A stretch of DNA of 64,000 nt from NCBI GenBank assembly GCA_965116865.1, contig OZ220727.1, positions 620,001 through 684,000 of the forward strand, given 5' to 3'. The DNA is from Aldehydirespirator sp965116865 (lineage in GTDB: Bacteria; Actinomycetota; Acidimicrobiia; Acidimicrobiales; Aldehydirespiratoraceae). The position numbers were made by a program, and so were the translations under genes. Of the stretch, positions 53,813 to 61,903 are shown piece after piece (positions within the stretch are counted from its first letter, which is position 1; each line of letters starts with the position of its first letter). The notes below the pieces were generated by a model. The model ran no database searches, was not told the origin of the DNA, and saw only the letters and a list, made by a program, of their open reading frames with translations.

Positions 53813-54079
53813 TCAGGGCGCGGGATACATCTTGGCGTTGAGGTCCTCTACGAGCTGGGCGCCGTTGCTGACCTTCCACTCGTAGCTCTGGCCGCTGGTG
53901 TCGAGACGCACGCGGTCACGGCCTGCGCGGCGGTCGTGGTGGACAGCGGTGACAGCCCGGATCGGGATGGTCTGCGTGTCGTCGCGGCCCAGCCGCTTGC
54001 GCAGGGTGCGCACGATCCGGTCATCAAGGACCTCGACGGTGCCGTTGCGTCCGCTCTCATGGATCTTGTAGGTGGCCAT
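53813..54079 (-). CDS. Small PH-like domain protein, function unknown
   Basis: 88 residues. ATG 54079 has AAGGGAG 5 nt upstream. Beta-rich pattern: ATYKIHESGRNGTVEVLDDR, IVRTLRKRLGRDDTQTIPIR, AVTAVHHDRRAGRDRVRLDT, then a C-terminal helix NGAQLVEDLNAKMY. This resembles short bacterial PH-like domains (DUF4429/SHOCT-linked). It stands alone on the minus strand between plus-strand genes. Confidence 0.6.
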   Translation of the reverse strand: MATYKIHESGRNGTVEVLDDRIVRTLRKRLGRDDTQTIPIRAVTAVHHDRRAGRDRVRLDTSGQSYEWKVSNGAQLVEDLNAKMYPAP

Positions 54080-54206
54080 GGGGGGCTCCCTTCGGACGGG
54101 TCTCGATGGTCGCCCGCACCGGCAGTCGTCAACGCCGAAGTGCCCCAGAACGGCTCTCTGGCGTCGTCCCGGCGCGGTGCTGCTTGAGCAGCTTACTTCC
54201 TCGAAC

Positions 54207-54362
54207 ATGGAGGATCAAGATCCACCGCAGGTTGCTTACCGGTTGGCCTACGAGGAGGGCATCCGGTGGCTGGGCGAGTTGGACCTCATGCTTGAGCGGG
54301 TTCCCGCGGCTCCCTTCGGGCTCGGGCGCACGGTGTTCGACGGCAAAGAACCCCAGCCCTGA
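54207..54362 (+). CDS. Small acidic helical protein, unknown
   Basis: 51 residues from ATG 54207: MEDQDPPQVAYRLAYEEGIR, WLGELDLMLERV, then FGLGRTVFDGKEPQP. The composition is protein-like. Fifteen nt separate it from the next gene, which has a good ribosome-binding site, suggesting an operon. No Shine-Dalgarno is evident for this one. No family is recognised. Confidence 0.45.
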   Translation: MEDQDPPQVAYRLAYEEGIRWLGELDLMLERVPAAPFGLGRTVFDGKEPQP

Positions 54363-54377
54363 CCGGAGGGAGCCACC

Positions 54378-54738
54378 ATGCCGATGCAACGCTACGGACC
54401 GGGCCCGGCCTCGCCGTCGCCGACTCCGTCGCCTCAGCCCGTCGTCCCAGCCCGTCGTCCCGCTGCGACCGGTGACGCTGCTCCTGGCTGCCATCCTCGC
54501 CGTGCAGGTCCTGGCGCTGCTCCTGCCCCACGCCGGGCTCCTGCGAACCACCTACGGCGAGAAGTGCGACGAGGTCCGCGGCGACCGGGTCTACGACTTT
54601 GGGGAGCGGCTGTGCGAAGCGCCCTTCGGCGCGTCGTCGTTCAAGGTGCCCCATGACGCCGACTGGGGCGATCCGGCGACCGAGATGTACCGCCCCAGCT
54701 TCTCTGGCGACTGGGTGCTTCGGGACGAGGACGGATGA
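54378..54738 (+). pseudogene. Small membrane-anchored protein gene frameshifted by a 13-bp tandem duplication
   Basis: ATG 54378 with GGAGGGA upstream starts MPMQRYGPGPASPSPTPSPQ. CAGCCCGTCGTCC then occurs twice (54435-54447 and 54448-54460). Removing one copy joins the start in frame to PVTLLLAAILAVQVLALLLP, a membrane anchor, and an external domain TTYGEKCDEVRGDRVYDFGE, RLCEAPFGASSFKVPHDADW. The restored stop (54736-54738) overlaps the next start by 4 nt. So this is either a recent mutation or a phase-variable site. Function unknown. Confidence 0.6.
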
Positions 54739-55547
54739 CGCGCCGGGTCGTCTTGAAGGTTGCGGCCGCCACAGTCCTCGCGCTGGCCGCGGCCGGCACG
54801 GCCGTCGCCCATGTGGCCCAGCGCTTCCCGGACGTGCCGCCCGAGCATGAGGCCCACGAGGCCGTCGAGTGGGCCGCGTCGGTCGGTCTCACCACCGGCT
54901 ACGACGACGGCATGTTCCGCCCGGACGAGCCGCTGGCGAAGTGGCGTGCCCTCGTGTTCATGGAACGCTTCTACGACAGCGTGCTCGACGCCGACCGGTC
55001 AGCGGACTTCACCAGCGGCGACATGATGAGCCTGCTCCATGAGATGGCCGAGGCCGCGCCCGGCGAAGAGCCCGACGGACTGCTGGGGGACGCCTACTCC
55101 TCGGTCAATGTGCCCGTCACGTCCATCCAGGACGTGGACCTCAGCGGCGCGCCGGAGTTCAGGTTCCAGGCCGTCTCCGCCCACAGCGACCGCGACCTCA
55201 GCAAATGGCCCGTCAGGGGATGGATGAAACTCATCTGCTTGAACCCCTACGACGACAACGCGTGGTTCGTCGGTCTCGCCATCTCCGGTGATGCCAGCCT
55301 GCCCGCACACTACGAGGGCCTGAACGTCAGCCTCGACGGCGGGCCCGCCCGCGGTGTTGCCTCGGTCGTCCACGGCCACCCCCACAACAACAACTGGCGG
55401 GTCCTGGCCGCGGACCAGTTCGTCGCCTGGTTCGCGAACGGCGACACCCTCAGCGCCACCACCCGCTTCCAGGGCGAGGGGGTCACCTTCGACGTGTCAG
55501 AGTTCAGGCTCTACCGCGACCTGCTCCCCGAACGGTGCCGGTGGTGA
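54735..55547 (+). CDS. Secreted SLH-domain protein
   Basis: 270 residues. A signal peptide (MTRRVVLKVAAATVLALAAA, cleavage after TAVA) is followed by one SLH domain (FPDVPPEHEAHEAVEWAASV, GLTTGYDDGMFRPDEPL) and a C-terminal region WMKLICLNPYDDNAWFVGLA, ADQFVAWFANGDTLSATTRF with two Cys, probably a beta-sandwich. It overlaps the preceding frameshifted gene (ATGA). Likely attached to the cell wall. No enzyme motif is visible. Confidence 0.75.
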   Translation: MTRRVVLKVAAATVLALAAAGTAVAHVAQRFPDVPPEHEAHEAVEWAASVGLTTGYDDGMFRPDEPLAKWRALVFMERFYDSVLDADRSADFTSGDMMSLLHEMAEAAPGEEPDGLLGDAYSSVNVPVTSIQDVDLSGAPEFRFQAVSAHSDRDLSKWPVRGWMKLICLNPYDDNAWFVGLAISGDASLPAHYEGLNVSLDGGPARGVASVVHGHPHNNNWRVLAADQFVAWFANGDTLSATTRFQGEGVTFDVSEFRLYRDLLPERCRW

Positions 55548-55607
55548 CGGGCGCACCCCTTACCACCCGGACGGTTGCCGTCATGCGACGGTGTGCTACG
55601 CTGACCG

Positions 55608-55675
55608 TGGACCTGAGGGGAGTCGAACCCCCTGCGGACGGGTTTAGAGGCCACCGCAGCCACCTGGCCAGGCCC
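55608..55675 (-). ncRNA. tRNA-like RNA or tRNA remnant
   Basis: Minus strand. A perfect T arm GGGGGTTCGACTCCCCT is followed by CAGGTCC and A, as in a tRNA 3' end; GGGCCTG, 61 nt upstream, can pair with CAGGTCC (one G-U). Between them are a short GCCA/TGGC hairpin and a stem TGCGG/CCGCA with a 16-nt loop. The total of 68 nt is too short for a standard cloverleaf and no clear anticodon arm exists. It may be a truncated tRNA left by integration, or a distinct tRNA-like RNA. Confidence 0.3.
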
Positions 55676-55683
55676 GATGGTGC

Positions 55684-55710
55684 AGAGCCGGAGGTCAGTC
55701 CTCCGGCTCT
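55684..55710. terminator. 11-bp perfect hairpin
   Basis: AGAGCCGGAGG / CCTCCGGCTCT with loop TCAGT. There is no T run on either side. It lies about 137 nt after the SLH gene and directly next to the tRNA-like segment. A terminator is possible in either direction. Confidence 0.4.
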
Positions 55711-55773
55711 CCCATGTCGGCACCATAGCCACAGCGGTAAGCCGGTTGTCAACCTGCAACCCTAGGCGAGGCA

Positions 55774-55807
55774 ATGATGTATAAAGGTGCATGATGTATA
55801 AAGGTGC
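55774..55807. repeat. 17-bp tandem duplication ATGATGTATAAAGGTGC
   Basis: Two exact adjacent copies (55774-55790, 55791-55807). The AT-rich TATAAA stands out from the high-GC surroundings. No gene uses it visibly. Confidence 0.85.
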
Positions 55808-55959
55808 AGAGGCTGCTGGACCGCAGACTGGTGTGGCCGGACGAGCTAGACGACTTCTCGGCGGATGAAATCGAGGTGGGCAACGTACTCCTCGATGCTT
55901 TCGACAAGGAAGTCCGACCCGCCGGATCTGCGTAGTTGGGCGAGGCGTTCCTCTGCCGT

Positions 55960-56476
55960 CGTCCTCGACGACCATTGCGACGTATTGGACAGAGCTGCAT
56001 CGGCAGGTGTCGGTGAGGTCGTGCCCGGCGCGATAGACAGCAAGGGCGACATCGACACTGGCGACCACTACGTCGACGTGCGGAGCCTCGAGGGCAGCAC
56101 CGGCACGTACACGCTCGCCGTCACGCTCGACGCGTTCCCCGACGACCATGCCGACGTGTTGGACAGAGCCACATCGGTGAGCGTCGGCGAGACCGTCCCC
56201 GGCGCGATAGACGTCGAGGGCGACATCGACTACTTCGTGTTCCGGGCCGAGCAAGGCAGTCGCTACCAGATTGATGTGGCGCTCGGAACGCTGCAGCACT
56301 CCAAAGCGACGCTCTATGACGACGGCTCGTTCGAGTTGGCGTTCAACGACGACGCCGGCGACACGACGGCGTCGCGCATCACCTGGCAGGCGGAATACAC
56401 CGGCATGCATTTCGTATCTGTGCAGGGTTTCGGCGCCGACACCGGCACCTACACCCTCATCATCGCCTTCCAGTAG
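55960..56476 (+). pseudogene. Remnant of a secreted protein with pre-peptidase C-terminal (PPC) domains
   Basis: The frame from about 55960 to the stop at 56476 contains a truncated PPC-like unit (DHCDVLDRAASAGVGEVVPG, then GSTGTYTLAV) and a complete one (DDHADVLDRATSVSVGETVP, GDIDYFVFRAEQGSRYQIDV, TGMHFVSVQGFGADTGTYTL). PPC domains occur at the ends of secreted proteases and surface proteins. No signal peptide or catalytic domain precedes it; the upstream part is unrelated. 55808-55960 holds no gene I can support. Confidence 0.6.
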
Positions 56477-56543
56477 GAACATCCGGGTCGAGGCGCCGGC
56501 CGGCACGGCGGCGGCGTGGGCACACAACGGCGGATCGGGCCGG

Positions 56544-56549
56544 TAGCCT
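56544..56549 (+). promoter_or_regulatory. -10 box TAGCCT of rpsA
   Basis: TAGCCT lies 43 nt before GTG 56593, which leaves room for a short leader with GGAAAG near the start. Confidence 0.35.
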
Positions 56550-56592
56550 CACCGGGTCCAATGACCCCTGCCCGCCAGCCCGGAAAGACACC

Positions 56593-57945
56593 GTGACCGA
56601 TACCGCAACCGCCGTCCTCGAACCGCCTGCGCCCCCCGAGATGGGCACCTTCGCAGAGGACGGCTCCTACATACCCCGCCAGATCGTCGAGGACGACCTC
56701 GGCGACGTCAGCCTCGACGACGTCTACGACTCCGCCATGGTGGTCGTCGAGGACGGCCAGATCGTGGAGGGCACCATCGTCCGCATCGACAAGGAAGAGG
56801 TGCTGCTCGACATCGGTTACAAGTCCGAGGGGGTCATACCAGCCCGTGAGCTGAGCATCCGCCACGACGTCGACCCCGGCGACGTGGTCTACCTGGGCGA
56901 GGCGGTCGAGGCCCTGGTCATCACCCGCGAGGACAAGGAGGGCCGGCTGATCCTGTCCAAGAAGCGGGCCCTGTACGAGCGGGCCTGGGGACGGATCGAG
57001 GAGCAGAGGGCGGCCAACGAGGCGGTCAAGGGCATGGTCATCGAGGTCGTCAAGGGCGGACTGATCGTCGACATCGGCCTGCGGGGCTTCCTGCCCGCGT
57101 CGCTGGTGGAGCTGCGCCGGGTGCGCGACCTCCAGCCGTATGTGGGCCGTGAGCTCGACGCCAAGATCATCGAGCTCGACAAGAACCGCAACAACGTGGT
57201 GTTGAGCCGCCGTGCCTGGCTGGAGGAGACCCAGCGTGAGCAGCGCGAGGCCTTCCTCGACAACCTGCGGCCCGGCGAGATACGCAGCGGGGTGGTGTCG
57301 TCGGTCGTGAACTTCGGCGCGTTCGTGGACCTCGGCGGCATGGACGGGCTGGTGCATGTGTCGGAGCTCTCCTGGAAGCACGTCGACCATCCCAGCGCGG
57401 TGGTGTCGGCCGGCGACCGCATCGACGTGCAGGTGCTGGAGGTGGACCTGGAGCGGGAGCGCATCAGCCTGTCGCTCAAGGCCACCCAGCAGGATCCGTG
57501 GCAGGAGTTCGCGGCCAGCCACCGGGTGGGGGAGCTCGTGTACGGACGCATCACCAAACTGGTGCCGTTCGGGTCGTTCGTGCAGGTCGGCGACGGCATC
57601 GAGGGCCTGGTGCATATCTCGGAGATGTCAGCGCACCATGTGGAGCTGCCCGAGCAGGTCGTGACCCCAGGCGAGGAGCTGTGGGTGAAGATCATCGACC
57701 TCGATCTTCAGCGCCGCCGCATAAGCCTGTCGATCAAGCAGGCCGCTGAGGGCGGCGTGGTCGCGGCCGAGTACCAGGAGCATTTCGGCGACCACGCCTA
57801 CGACGAGGAGGGCAACTACATCGGCACCGGCGGCTCCGAGGGGCAGCAGGCCTGGGAGGACTACTTCTCCGGCGAGGCCGACCTCGAACGAAGCGGCGAC
57901 GAGGCGGAGGCTGCCGACCACGGCGATCCTGCCGACGAGACGTGA
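56593..57945 (+). CDS. rpsA: 30S ribosomal protein S1
   Basis: 450 residues, GTG 56593. S1 helps mRNA binding at the 30S subunit. Four S1 domains are visible: IVEGTIVRIDKEEVLLDIGY, VIEVVKGGLIVDIGLRGFLP, IRSGVVSSVVNFGAFVDLGG, LVYGRITKLVPFGSFVQVGD, each ending in a LSxK/LSxR strand. The actinobacterial four-domain form has an acidic N- and C-terminus, as here. It is followed closely by coaE as in mycobacteria (Rv1630-Rv1631). Confidence 0.96.
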   Translation: MTDTATAVLEPPAPPEMGTFAEDGSYIPRQIVEDDLGDVSLDDVYDSAMVVVEDGQIVEGTIVRIDKEEVLLDIGYKSEGVIPARELSIRHDVDPGDVVYLGEAVEALVITREDKEGRLILSKKRALYERAWGRIEEQRAANEAVKGMVIEVVKGGLIVDIGLRGFLPASLVELRRVRDLQPYVGRELDAKIIELDKNRNNVVLSRRAWLEETQREQREAFLDNLRPGEIRSGVVSSVVNFGAFVDLGGMDGLVHVSELSWKHVDHPSAVVSAGDRIDVQVLEVDLERERISLSLKATQQDPWQEFAASHRVGELVYGRITKLVPFGSFVQVGDGIEGLVHISEMSAHHVELPEQVVTPGEELWVKIIDLDLQRRRISLSIKQAAEGGVVAAEYQEHFGDHAYDEEGNYIGTGGSEGQQAWEDYFSGEADLERSGDEAEAADHGDPADET

Positions 57946-57948
57946 GCG

Positions 57949-58569
57949 CTGCCTGAGATCGCACTGACAGGGGGCATCGGCGCCGGCAAGACGACGGTGG
58001 GCGCCGGACTGGTCGAGCGGGGCGCGGTCCTCATCGACGCCGACCGGATCGTCCACGACCTCCAGTGCCCCGGACAGCCCGTTTTCGAGGCCATGTTGGA
58101 GCGGTGGGGGCCGGCGGTGGTGGCCGCCGACGGTGCCTTGGACCGGGCTGCGGTGGCCGGAATCGTGTTCAACGACGCCGACGAGCTGGACACGCTGAAC
58201 TCCATCATCCATCCGGAGGTGGGTGCCGAGATGGAGGCGCGGCGGGCCGCTGCGGCCGAGAGTTCGCCGGCCGCGGTGGTGGTGCTCGACATTCCTCTGC
58301 TGGTCCGCCCCGACGGTGAGCCGATCGCCGAGCGCTACCGCGGCCTGTCGGGGATCGTGGTGGTGGACGCGGACCCCGAGGCCGCCGTGCGGCGCCTGGT
58401 AGCCGGCAGGGGCCTGTCCGAGGAGGACGCCAGGGCCCGCATCGCCCGACAAGCCGGCCGCGAGGCCCGTCTGGCTGTGGCCGACTTCGTGATCGACAAC
58501 AACGGCGCCCGCCAGGACCTTGAGCCCCAGATCGACGCCTGCTACCGCTGGGCCGCATCCTTGGCCTGA
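57949..58569 (+). CDS. coaE: Dephospho-CoA kinase with non-AUG (CTG) start or disrupted start
   Basis: 206 residues if CTG 57949 is the start. CoaE phosphorylates dephospho-CoA, the last step of CoA synthesis. The P-loop IALTGGIGAGKTTVGAG must be included, and the only codons between it and the in-frame rpsA TGA are GCG CTG CCT GAG. No ATG, GTG or TTG exists there. Alternatively GTG 57942 overlapping the rpsA stop was the start and one base has been gained. Other motifs: LIDADRIVHDL, LDTLNSIIHPEV, VVLDIPLLVRP, DADPEAAVRRLVAGRGLSEE. It has only the kinase domain. Confidence 0.88.
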   Translation: MPEIALTGGIGAGKTTVGAGLVERGAVLIDADRIVHDLQCPGQPVFEAMLERWGPAVVAADGALDRAAVAGIVFNDADELDTLNSIIHPEVGAEMEARRAAAAESSPAAVVVLDIPLLVRPDGEPIAERYRGLSGIVVVDADPEAAVRRLVAGRGLSEEDARARIARQAGREARLAVADFVIDNNGARQDLEPQIDACYRWAASLA

Positions 58570-58629
58570 GCCGGCCCGCCCCGCCCAGCCCCGCCGCGCG
58601 TCCGTGCAAGATACGGCTCCTGGCGTCGG

Positions 58630-58635
58630 TACCAT
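58630..58635 (+). promoter_or_regulatory. -10 box TACCAT of uvrB
   Basis: TACCAT ends 8 nt before ATG 58644. Confidence 0.4.
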
Positions 58636-58643
58636 CGGCAGCG

Positions 58644-60716
58644 ATGCCGCCGGTGACCGTGCCCAGCGACCGTCGGGCCTTCGAGGCGGTGGCCCCGTTC
58701 GAGCCCGCCGGCGACCAGCCGAAGGCCATCGAGGCGTTGGCCGAGGGCGTGGCCGCCGGGCATCCCTTCCAGACGCTGCTGGGCATCACCGGCTCCGGCA
58801 AGAGCGCCACCATCGCCTGGACCATCGAGCGGGTCCAGCGGCCGACGCTGGTGCTGGCCCCCAACAAGTCGCTGGCCGCCCAGCTGGCCAACGAGCTGCG
58901 GGAGCTGTTCCCCCGCAACCGGGTGGAGTACTTCGTCAGCTACTACGACTACTACCAGCCCGAGGCGTACATGCCCGCCAGCGACACCTACATCGAGAAG
59001 GACTCGTCCGTCAACGACGAGATCGACCGGCTGCGCCACTCGGCCACCTCGGCGTTGCTGACCCGCCGCGACACGATCGTGGTGGCTTCCGTTTCGGCCA
59101 TCTACGGGCTCGGTTCGCCCACCGAGTACGAGACGCAGCTTCTGGTGCTGAACCGGGGCGAGGCATACGACCAGCGGTCGATCCTGCGCCGGCTGGTGGA
59201 CATGCAGTACGAGCGCAACGACATGAACCTGACCAGGGGCAAGTTCCGTGTGCGGGGCGACACCATCGAGATCCACCGCGCCTACGACGAGACCGCGGTG
59301 CGCGTCGAGCTGTTCGGCGACGAGGTCGACCGCATGACGGTGGTCGATCCGCTCACCGGCGAGCGGCTGGAGGAGCTTGAGGACTTGGTGGTGTTCCCCG
59401 CCACCCACTACGCCACCAGCGCCGAGCGCATGCAGGCCGCCATCGGGCGCATCGAGGCCGAGCTGGCCGAGCGGCTGTCCCGCTTCGAGCGCGACGGCAA
59501 GCTGCTGGAGGCCCAGCGGCTGCAGATGCGCACCAGCTACGACCTCGAGATGATGGCCGAGCTGGGCTACTGCAACGGCATCGAGAACTACTCGGCGCCT
59601 ATCGACGGGCGGGGTCCGGGCGAGTCGCCCTACACGCTGCTCGACTACTTCCCCTCGGACTTCCTGATGGTGATCGACGAGTCGCATGTGGCCGTGCCCC
59701 AGCTGCACGGCCAGTACGAGGGCGACCGCAGCCGCAAGGAGACTCTGATCGAGCACGGGTTCCGGCTGCCGTCGGCGGCCGACAACCGGCCGCTGCGCTT
59801 CGAAGAGGTGATGGACCGGATCAACCAGGTGATCTTCATGTCGGCCACCCCCGGCGCCTACGAGCTGCAGGTCTCCGAGCAGGTGGTGGAGCAGATCGTG
59901 CGGCCCACCGGGCTGGTCGACCCCGAGGTGGTGGTCAAGCCGACGAAGGGCCAGATCGACGACCTGCACGAGCTGATCTGCCGGCGGGTGGAGCAGCAGC
60001 AGCGGGTGCTGGTGACCACCCTCACCAAGAAGATGGCCGAGGATCTCACCGACTACCTGCTGGAGCTCGGGCTGCGGGTGCGGTACCTGCACAGCGAGGT
60101 GGACACCGTGCGCCGCATCGAGATCCTGCGGGACCTCCGGCTGGGAGAGTTCGACGTGCTGGTGGGGATCAACCTGCTGCGCGAGGGTCTGGACCTGCCG
60201 GAGGTGTCGCTGGTGGCCATCCTCGACGCCGACAAGGAGGGGTTCCTGCGCAGCGAGACGTCGCTGATCCAGACCATCGGCCGGGCGGCCCGCAACGTGG
60301 ACGGCCAGGTGGTGATGTACGCCGACGTGATGACCGACTCGATGAGGCGGGCCATCTCCGAGACGATGCGCCGCCGCGGCCTCCAGCAGGCCCACAACGA
60401 GGTCCACGGGATCGACCCGACCACTATCCGCAAGGCGGTCACCGACATCCTGGCCCTGATCCGCCCCGACCGCGACGGTGCGCCGGTGCCCGACAGCGAT
60501 GTGGGCGGGGAGTCGGGTGGTGGCCTGGCCGCGGCCCGCCGGCGGCGCGACGGCCCCGACCTGGGCGAATTGCCCGACGCCGAACTGGAGCGCATGATCC
60601 GCACACTCGACGAGGAGATGCGCGAGGCCGCCGCCGACCTCCGCTTCGAGTACGCCGCCCGCCTGCGCGACGAGATCAAGGACCTGAGGAGGGAGCTGCA
60701 GGAGATCAGGCGATGA
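58644..60716 (+). CDS. uvrB: Excinuclease ABC subunit B
   Basis: 690 residues, full length. UvrB is the damage-verifying helicase of nucleotide excision repair. It has Walker A LLGITGSGKSATIAW, the beta-hairpin segment VSYYDYYQPEAYMPASDTYI, DEIDRLRHSATSALL, the DEAD-like motif MVIDESHV, helicase motifs V-VI (LVGINLLREGLDLPEVSLVA, SLIQTIGRAARNVDGQVVMY) and the C-terminal UVR helix (AADLRFEYAARLRDEIKDLR) that binds UvrC. Followed by uvrA with one inserted gene. Confidence 0.97.
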   Translation: MPPVTVPSDRRAFEAVAPFEPAGDQPKAIEALAEGVAAGHPFQTLLGITGSGKSATIAWTIERVQRPTLVLAPNKSLAAQLANELRELFPRNRVEYFVSYYDYYQPEAYMPASDTYIEKDSSVNDEIDRLRHSATSALLTRRDTIVVASVSAIYGLGSPTEYETQLLVLNRGEAYDQRSILRRLVDMQYERNDMNLTRGKFRVRGDTIEIHRAYDETAVRVELFGDEVDRMTVVDPLTGERLEELEDLVVFPATHYATSAERMQAAIGRIEAELAERLSRFERDGKLLEAQRLQMRTSYDLEMMAELGYCNGIENYSAPIDGRGPGESPYTLLDYFPSDFLMVIDESHVAVPQLHGQYEGDRSRKETLIEHGFRLPSAADNRPLRFEEVMDRINQVIFMSATPGAYELQVSEQVVEQIVRPTGLVDPEVVVKPTKGQIDDLHELICRRVEQQQRVLVTTLTKKMAEDLTDYLLELGLRVRYLHSEVDTVRRIEILRDLRLGEFDVLVGINLLREGLDLPEVSLVAILDADKEGFLRSETSLIQTIGRAARNVDGQVVMYADVMTDSMRRAISETMRRRGLQQAHNEVHGIDPTTIRKAVTDILALIRPDRDGAPVPDSDVGGESGGGLAAARRRRDGPDLGELPDAELERMIRTLDEEMREAAADLRFEYAARLRDEIKDLRRELQEIRR

Positions 60717-61004
60717 CATGAACTGCTCGTCGCTGACGACAGCAGAAGCTCTCGATGGGCGCCTGATCGGTGGGGGTGTTGGGGCGGCCGGAGTGCTGGG
60801 CGATCGAGCACAGCGCCATCCCTCGCCACCAACAAGAGCCCAGGTCAGAGCACATGCGCTGGTCTGGGCTTCACAGCGCCAAGGCCGATCCTCCAATGGA
60901 TTTGCCAACATAGATCCGCTGGGGGGCGGCTATGCGAGAGCCGCCGCATCAGTGGTGGCCTTGTCGGGAGGAGATCCGCCGATGACATGGGGTGCAAACG
61001 CAAT
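60717..61004. other. Gap between uvrB and the PP2C gene, no gene seen
   Basis: No conserved frame. GAGATCAGGCGATGACATG at the uvrB end resembles GAGATCCGCCGATGACATG near 60972, so part of the gap may be an old duplication of the uvrB terminus. Confidence 0.4.
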
Positions 61005-61817
61005 ATGACGACGCTGCGGTGGCATGATCGCGGTGTGGGTGACGCCTCGGACTGTTCGGGAAAGGCAGCCTCGGTCGCGGCTGTGAGCGACGTCGGGCCT
61101 CGGCGGGTCAACGAGGACCGGGCGTCGGCGGTGCTGTCCGAGTCGGACGGGAGTTGGGTGATCGCGGTGGCCGACGGGCTCGGCGGCCACACCCGTGGCG
61201 ACGAGGCTGCTCAGGTGGCGCTGGACGGGCTGCCTGGGCGGATCGCGAGCGCCGACGAGATGGCGGCCGTCTTCGGGGAGGCCGACGAGCGGGTGCTGGC
61301 GCTGACCGGGCCGGAGACATGGCAGAAGAACCTGCCGCTGTTCATGTTCCCGATGAGCACGTTGTGCGTCGCCGCCTGGACGCCCGAGGGCGGCCTGCTG
61401 ATCGGCTGGATGGGCGACACCCTGCCGTTCCTCGCCAATGAGGGACCGGACGGGTTCAGCGGCTTCATCTGCGGCCGTCCGCACAGAATCCCCGGTGGGA
61501 GCATCGAGATCTGCCTGGGCATGCCGCCGACGGGACCGGACGCAAGTTCAGGATCGGTCGAGGCAGAGATCATCGGGGAGTCTGGCGACGGGGGCCGGCC
61601 CGACGCGGTGATGCTGCTCAGCGACGGCGCCTGGGAGCCGTTCGTGTACGAGCACGGCGCGGAATGGCTCTCGGACGCATCGCCCGACGGCGGCATAGGC
61701 GCCGCCTGCGGAGCTGGTGCATCGACGGCCGAGGACGTCGCCCGCAGCATCCTCGACAGGGCTCGGAGCCTGGGCCTGAACGACAACGCCACCGTCGCAG
61801 TCTCCCTCTGGCGTTGA
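61005..61817 (+). CDS. PP2C-type serine/threonine protein phosphatase
   Basis: 270 residues from ATG 61005; GTG 61035 is an alternative. The metal-dependent PP2C fold shows SDVGPRRVNEDRA, VIAVADGLGGHTRGDEAAQV, the Asp-containing AVMLLSDGAWEPFV and the C-terminal LNDNATVAVSLW. It is a cytoplasmic, single-domain form. Mycobacterial PstP opposes PknA/PknB on targets including GarA, but PstP has a membrane anchor, so this is a different paralogue. It is inserted between uvrB and uvrA. Confidence 0.88.
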   Translation: MTTLRWHDRGVGDASDCSGKAASVAAVSDVGPRRVNEDRASAVLSESDGSWVIAVADGLGGHTRGDEAAQVALDGLPGRIASADEMAAVFGEADERVLALTGPETWQKNLPLFMFPMSTLCVAAWTPEGGLLIGWMGDTLPFLANEGPDGFSGFICGRPHRIPGGSIEICLGMPPTGPDASSGSVEAEIIGESGDGGRPDAVMLLSDGAWEPFVYEHGAEWLSDASPDGGIGAACGAGASTAEDVARSILDRARSLGLNDNATVAVSLWR

Positions 61818-61891
61818 CCCGGGCCCCGCACCGCAAGCGAGACTTCCCGCCTGCACGTACACCTGTTCGTCTGGCTCGCGGGGCCGGCGGA

Positions 61892-61897
61892 TAGAGT
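61892..61897 (+). promoter_or_regulatory. -10 box TAGAGT of uvrA
   Basis: TAGAGT ends 6 nt before GTG 61904; predicted leaderless. Confidence 0.5.
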
Positions 61898-61903
61898 CTG
61901 AAC

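Noticed and set aside
55600..55990. tmRNA on the minus strand
   Set aside because: A T arm and acceptor-like 3' end exist, but no matching tmRNA 5' end or tag reading frame lies within 400 nt.
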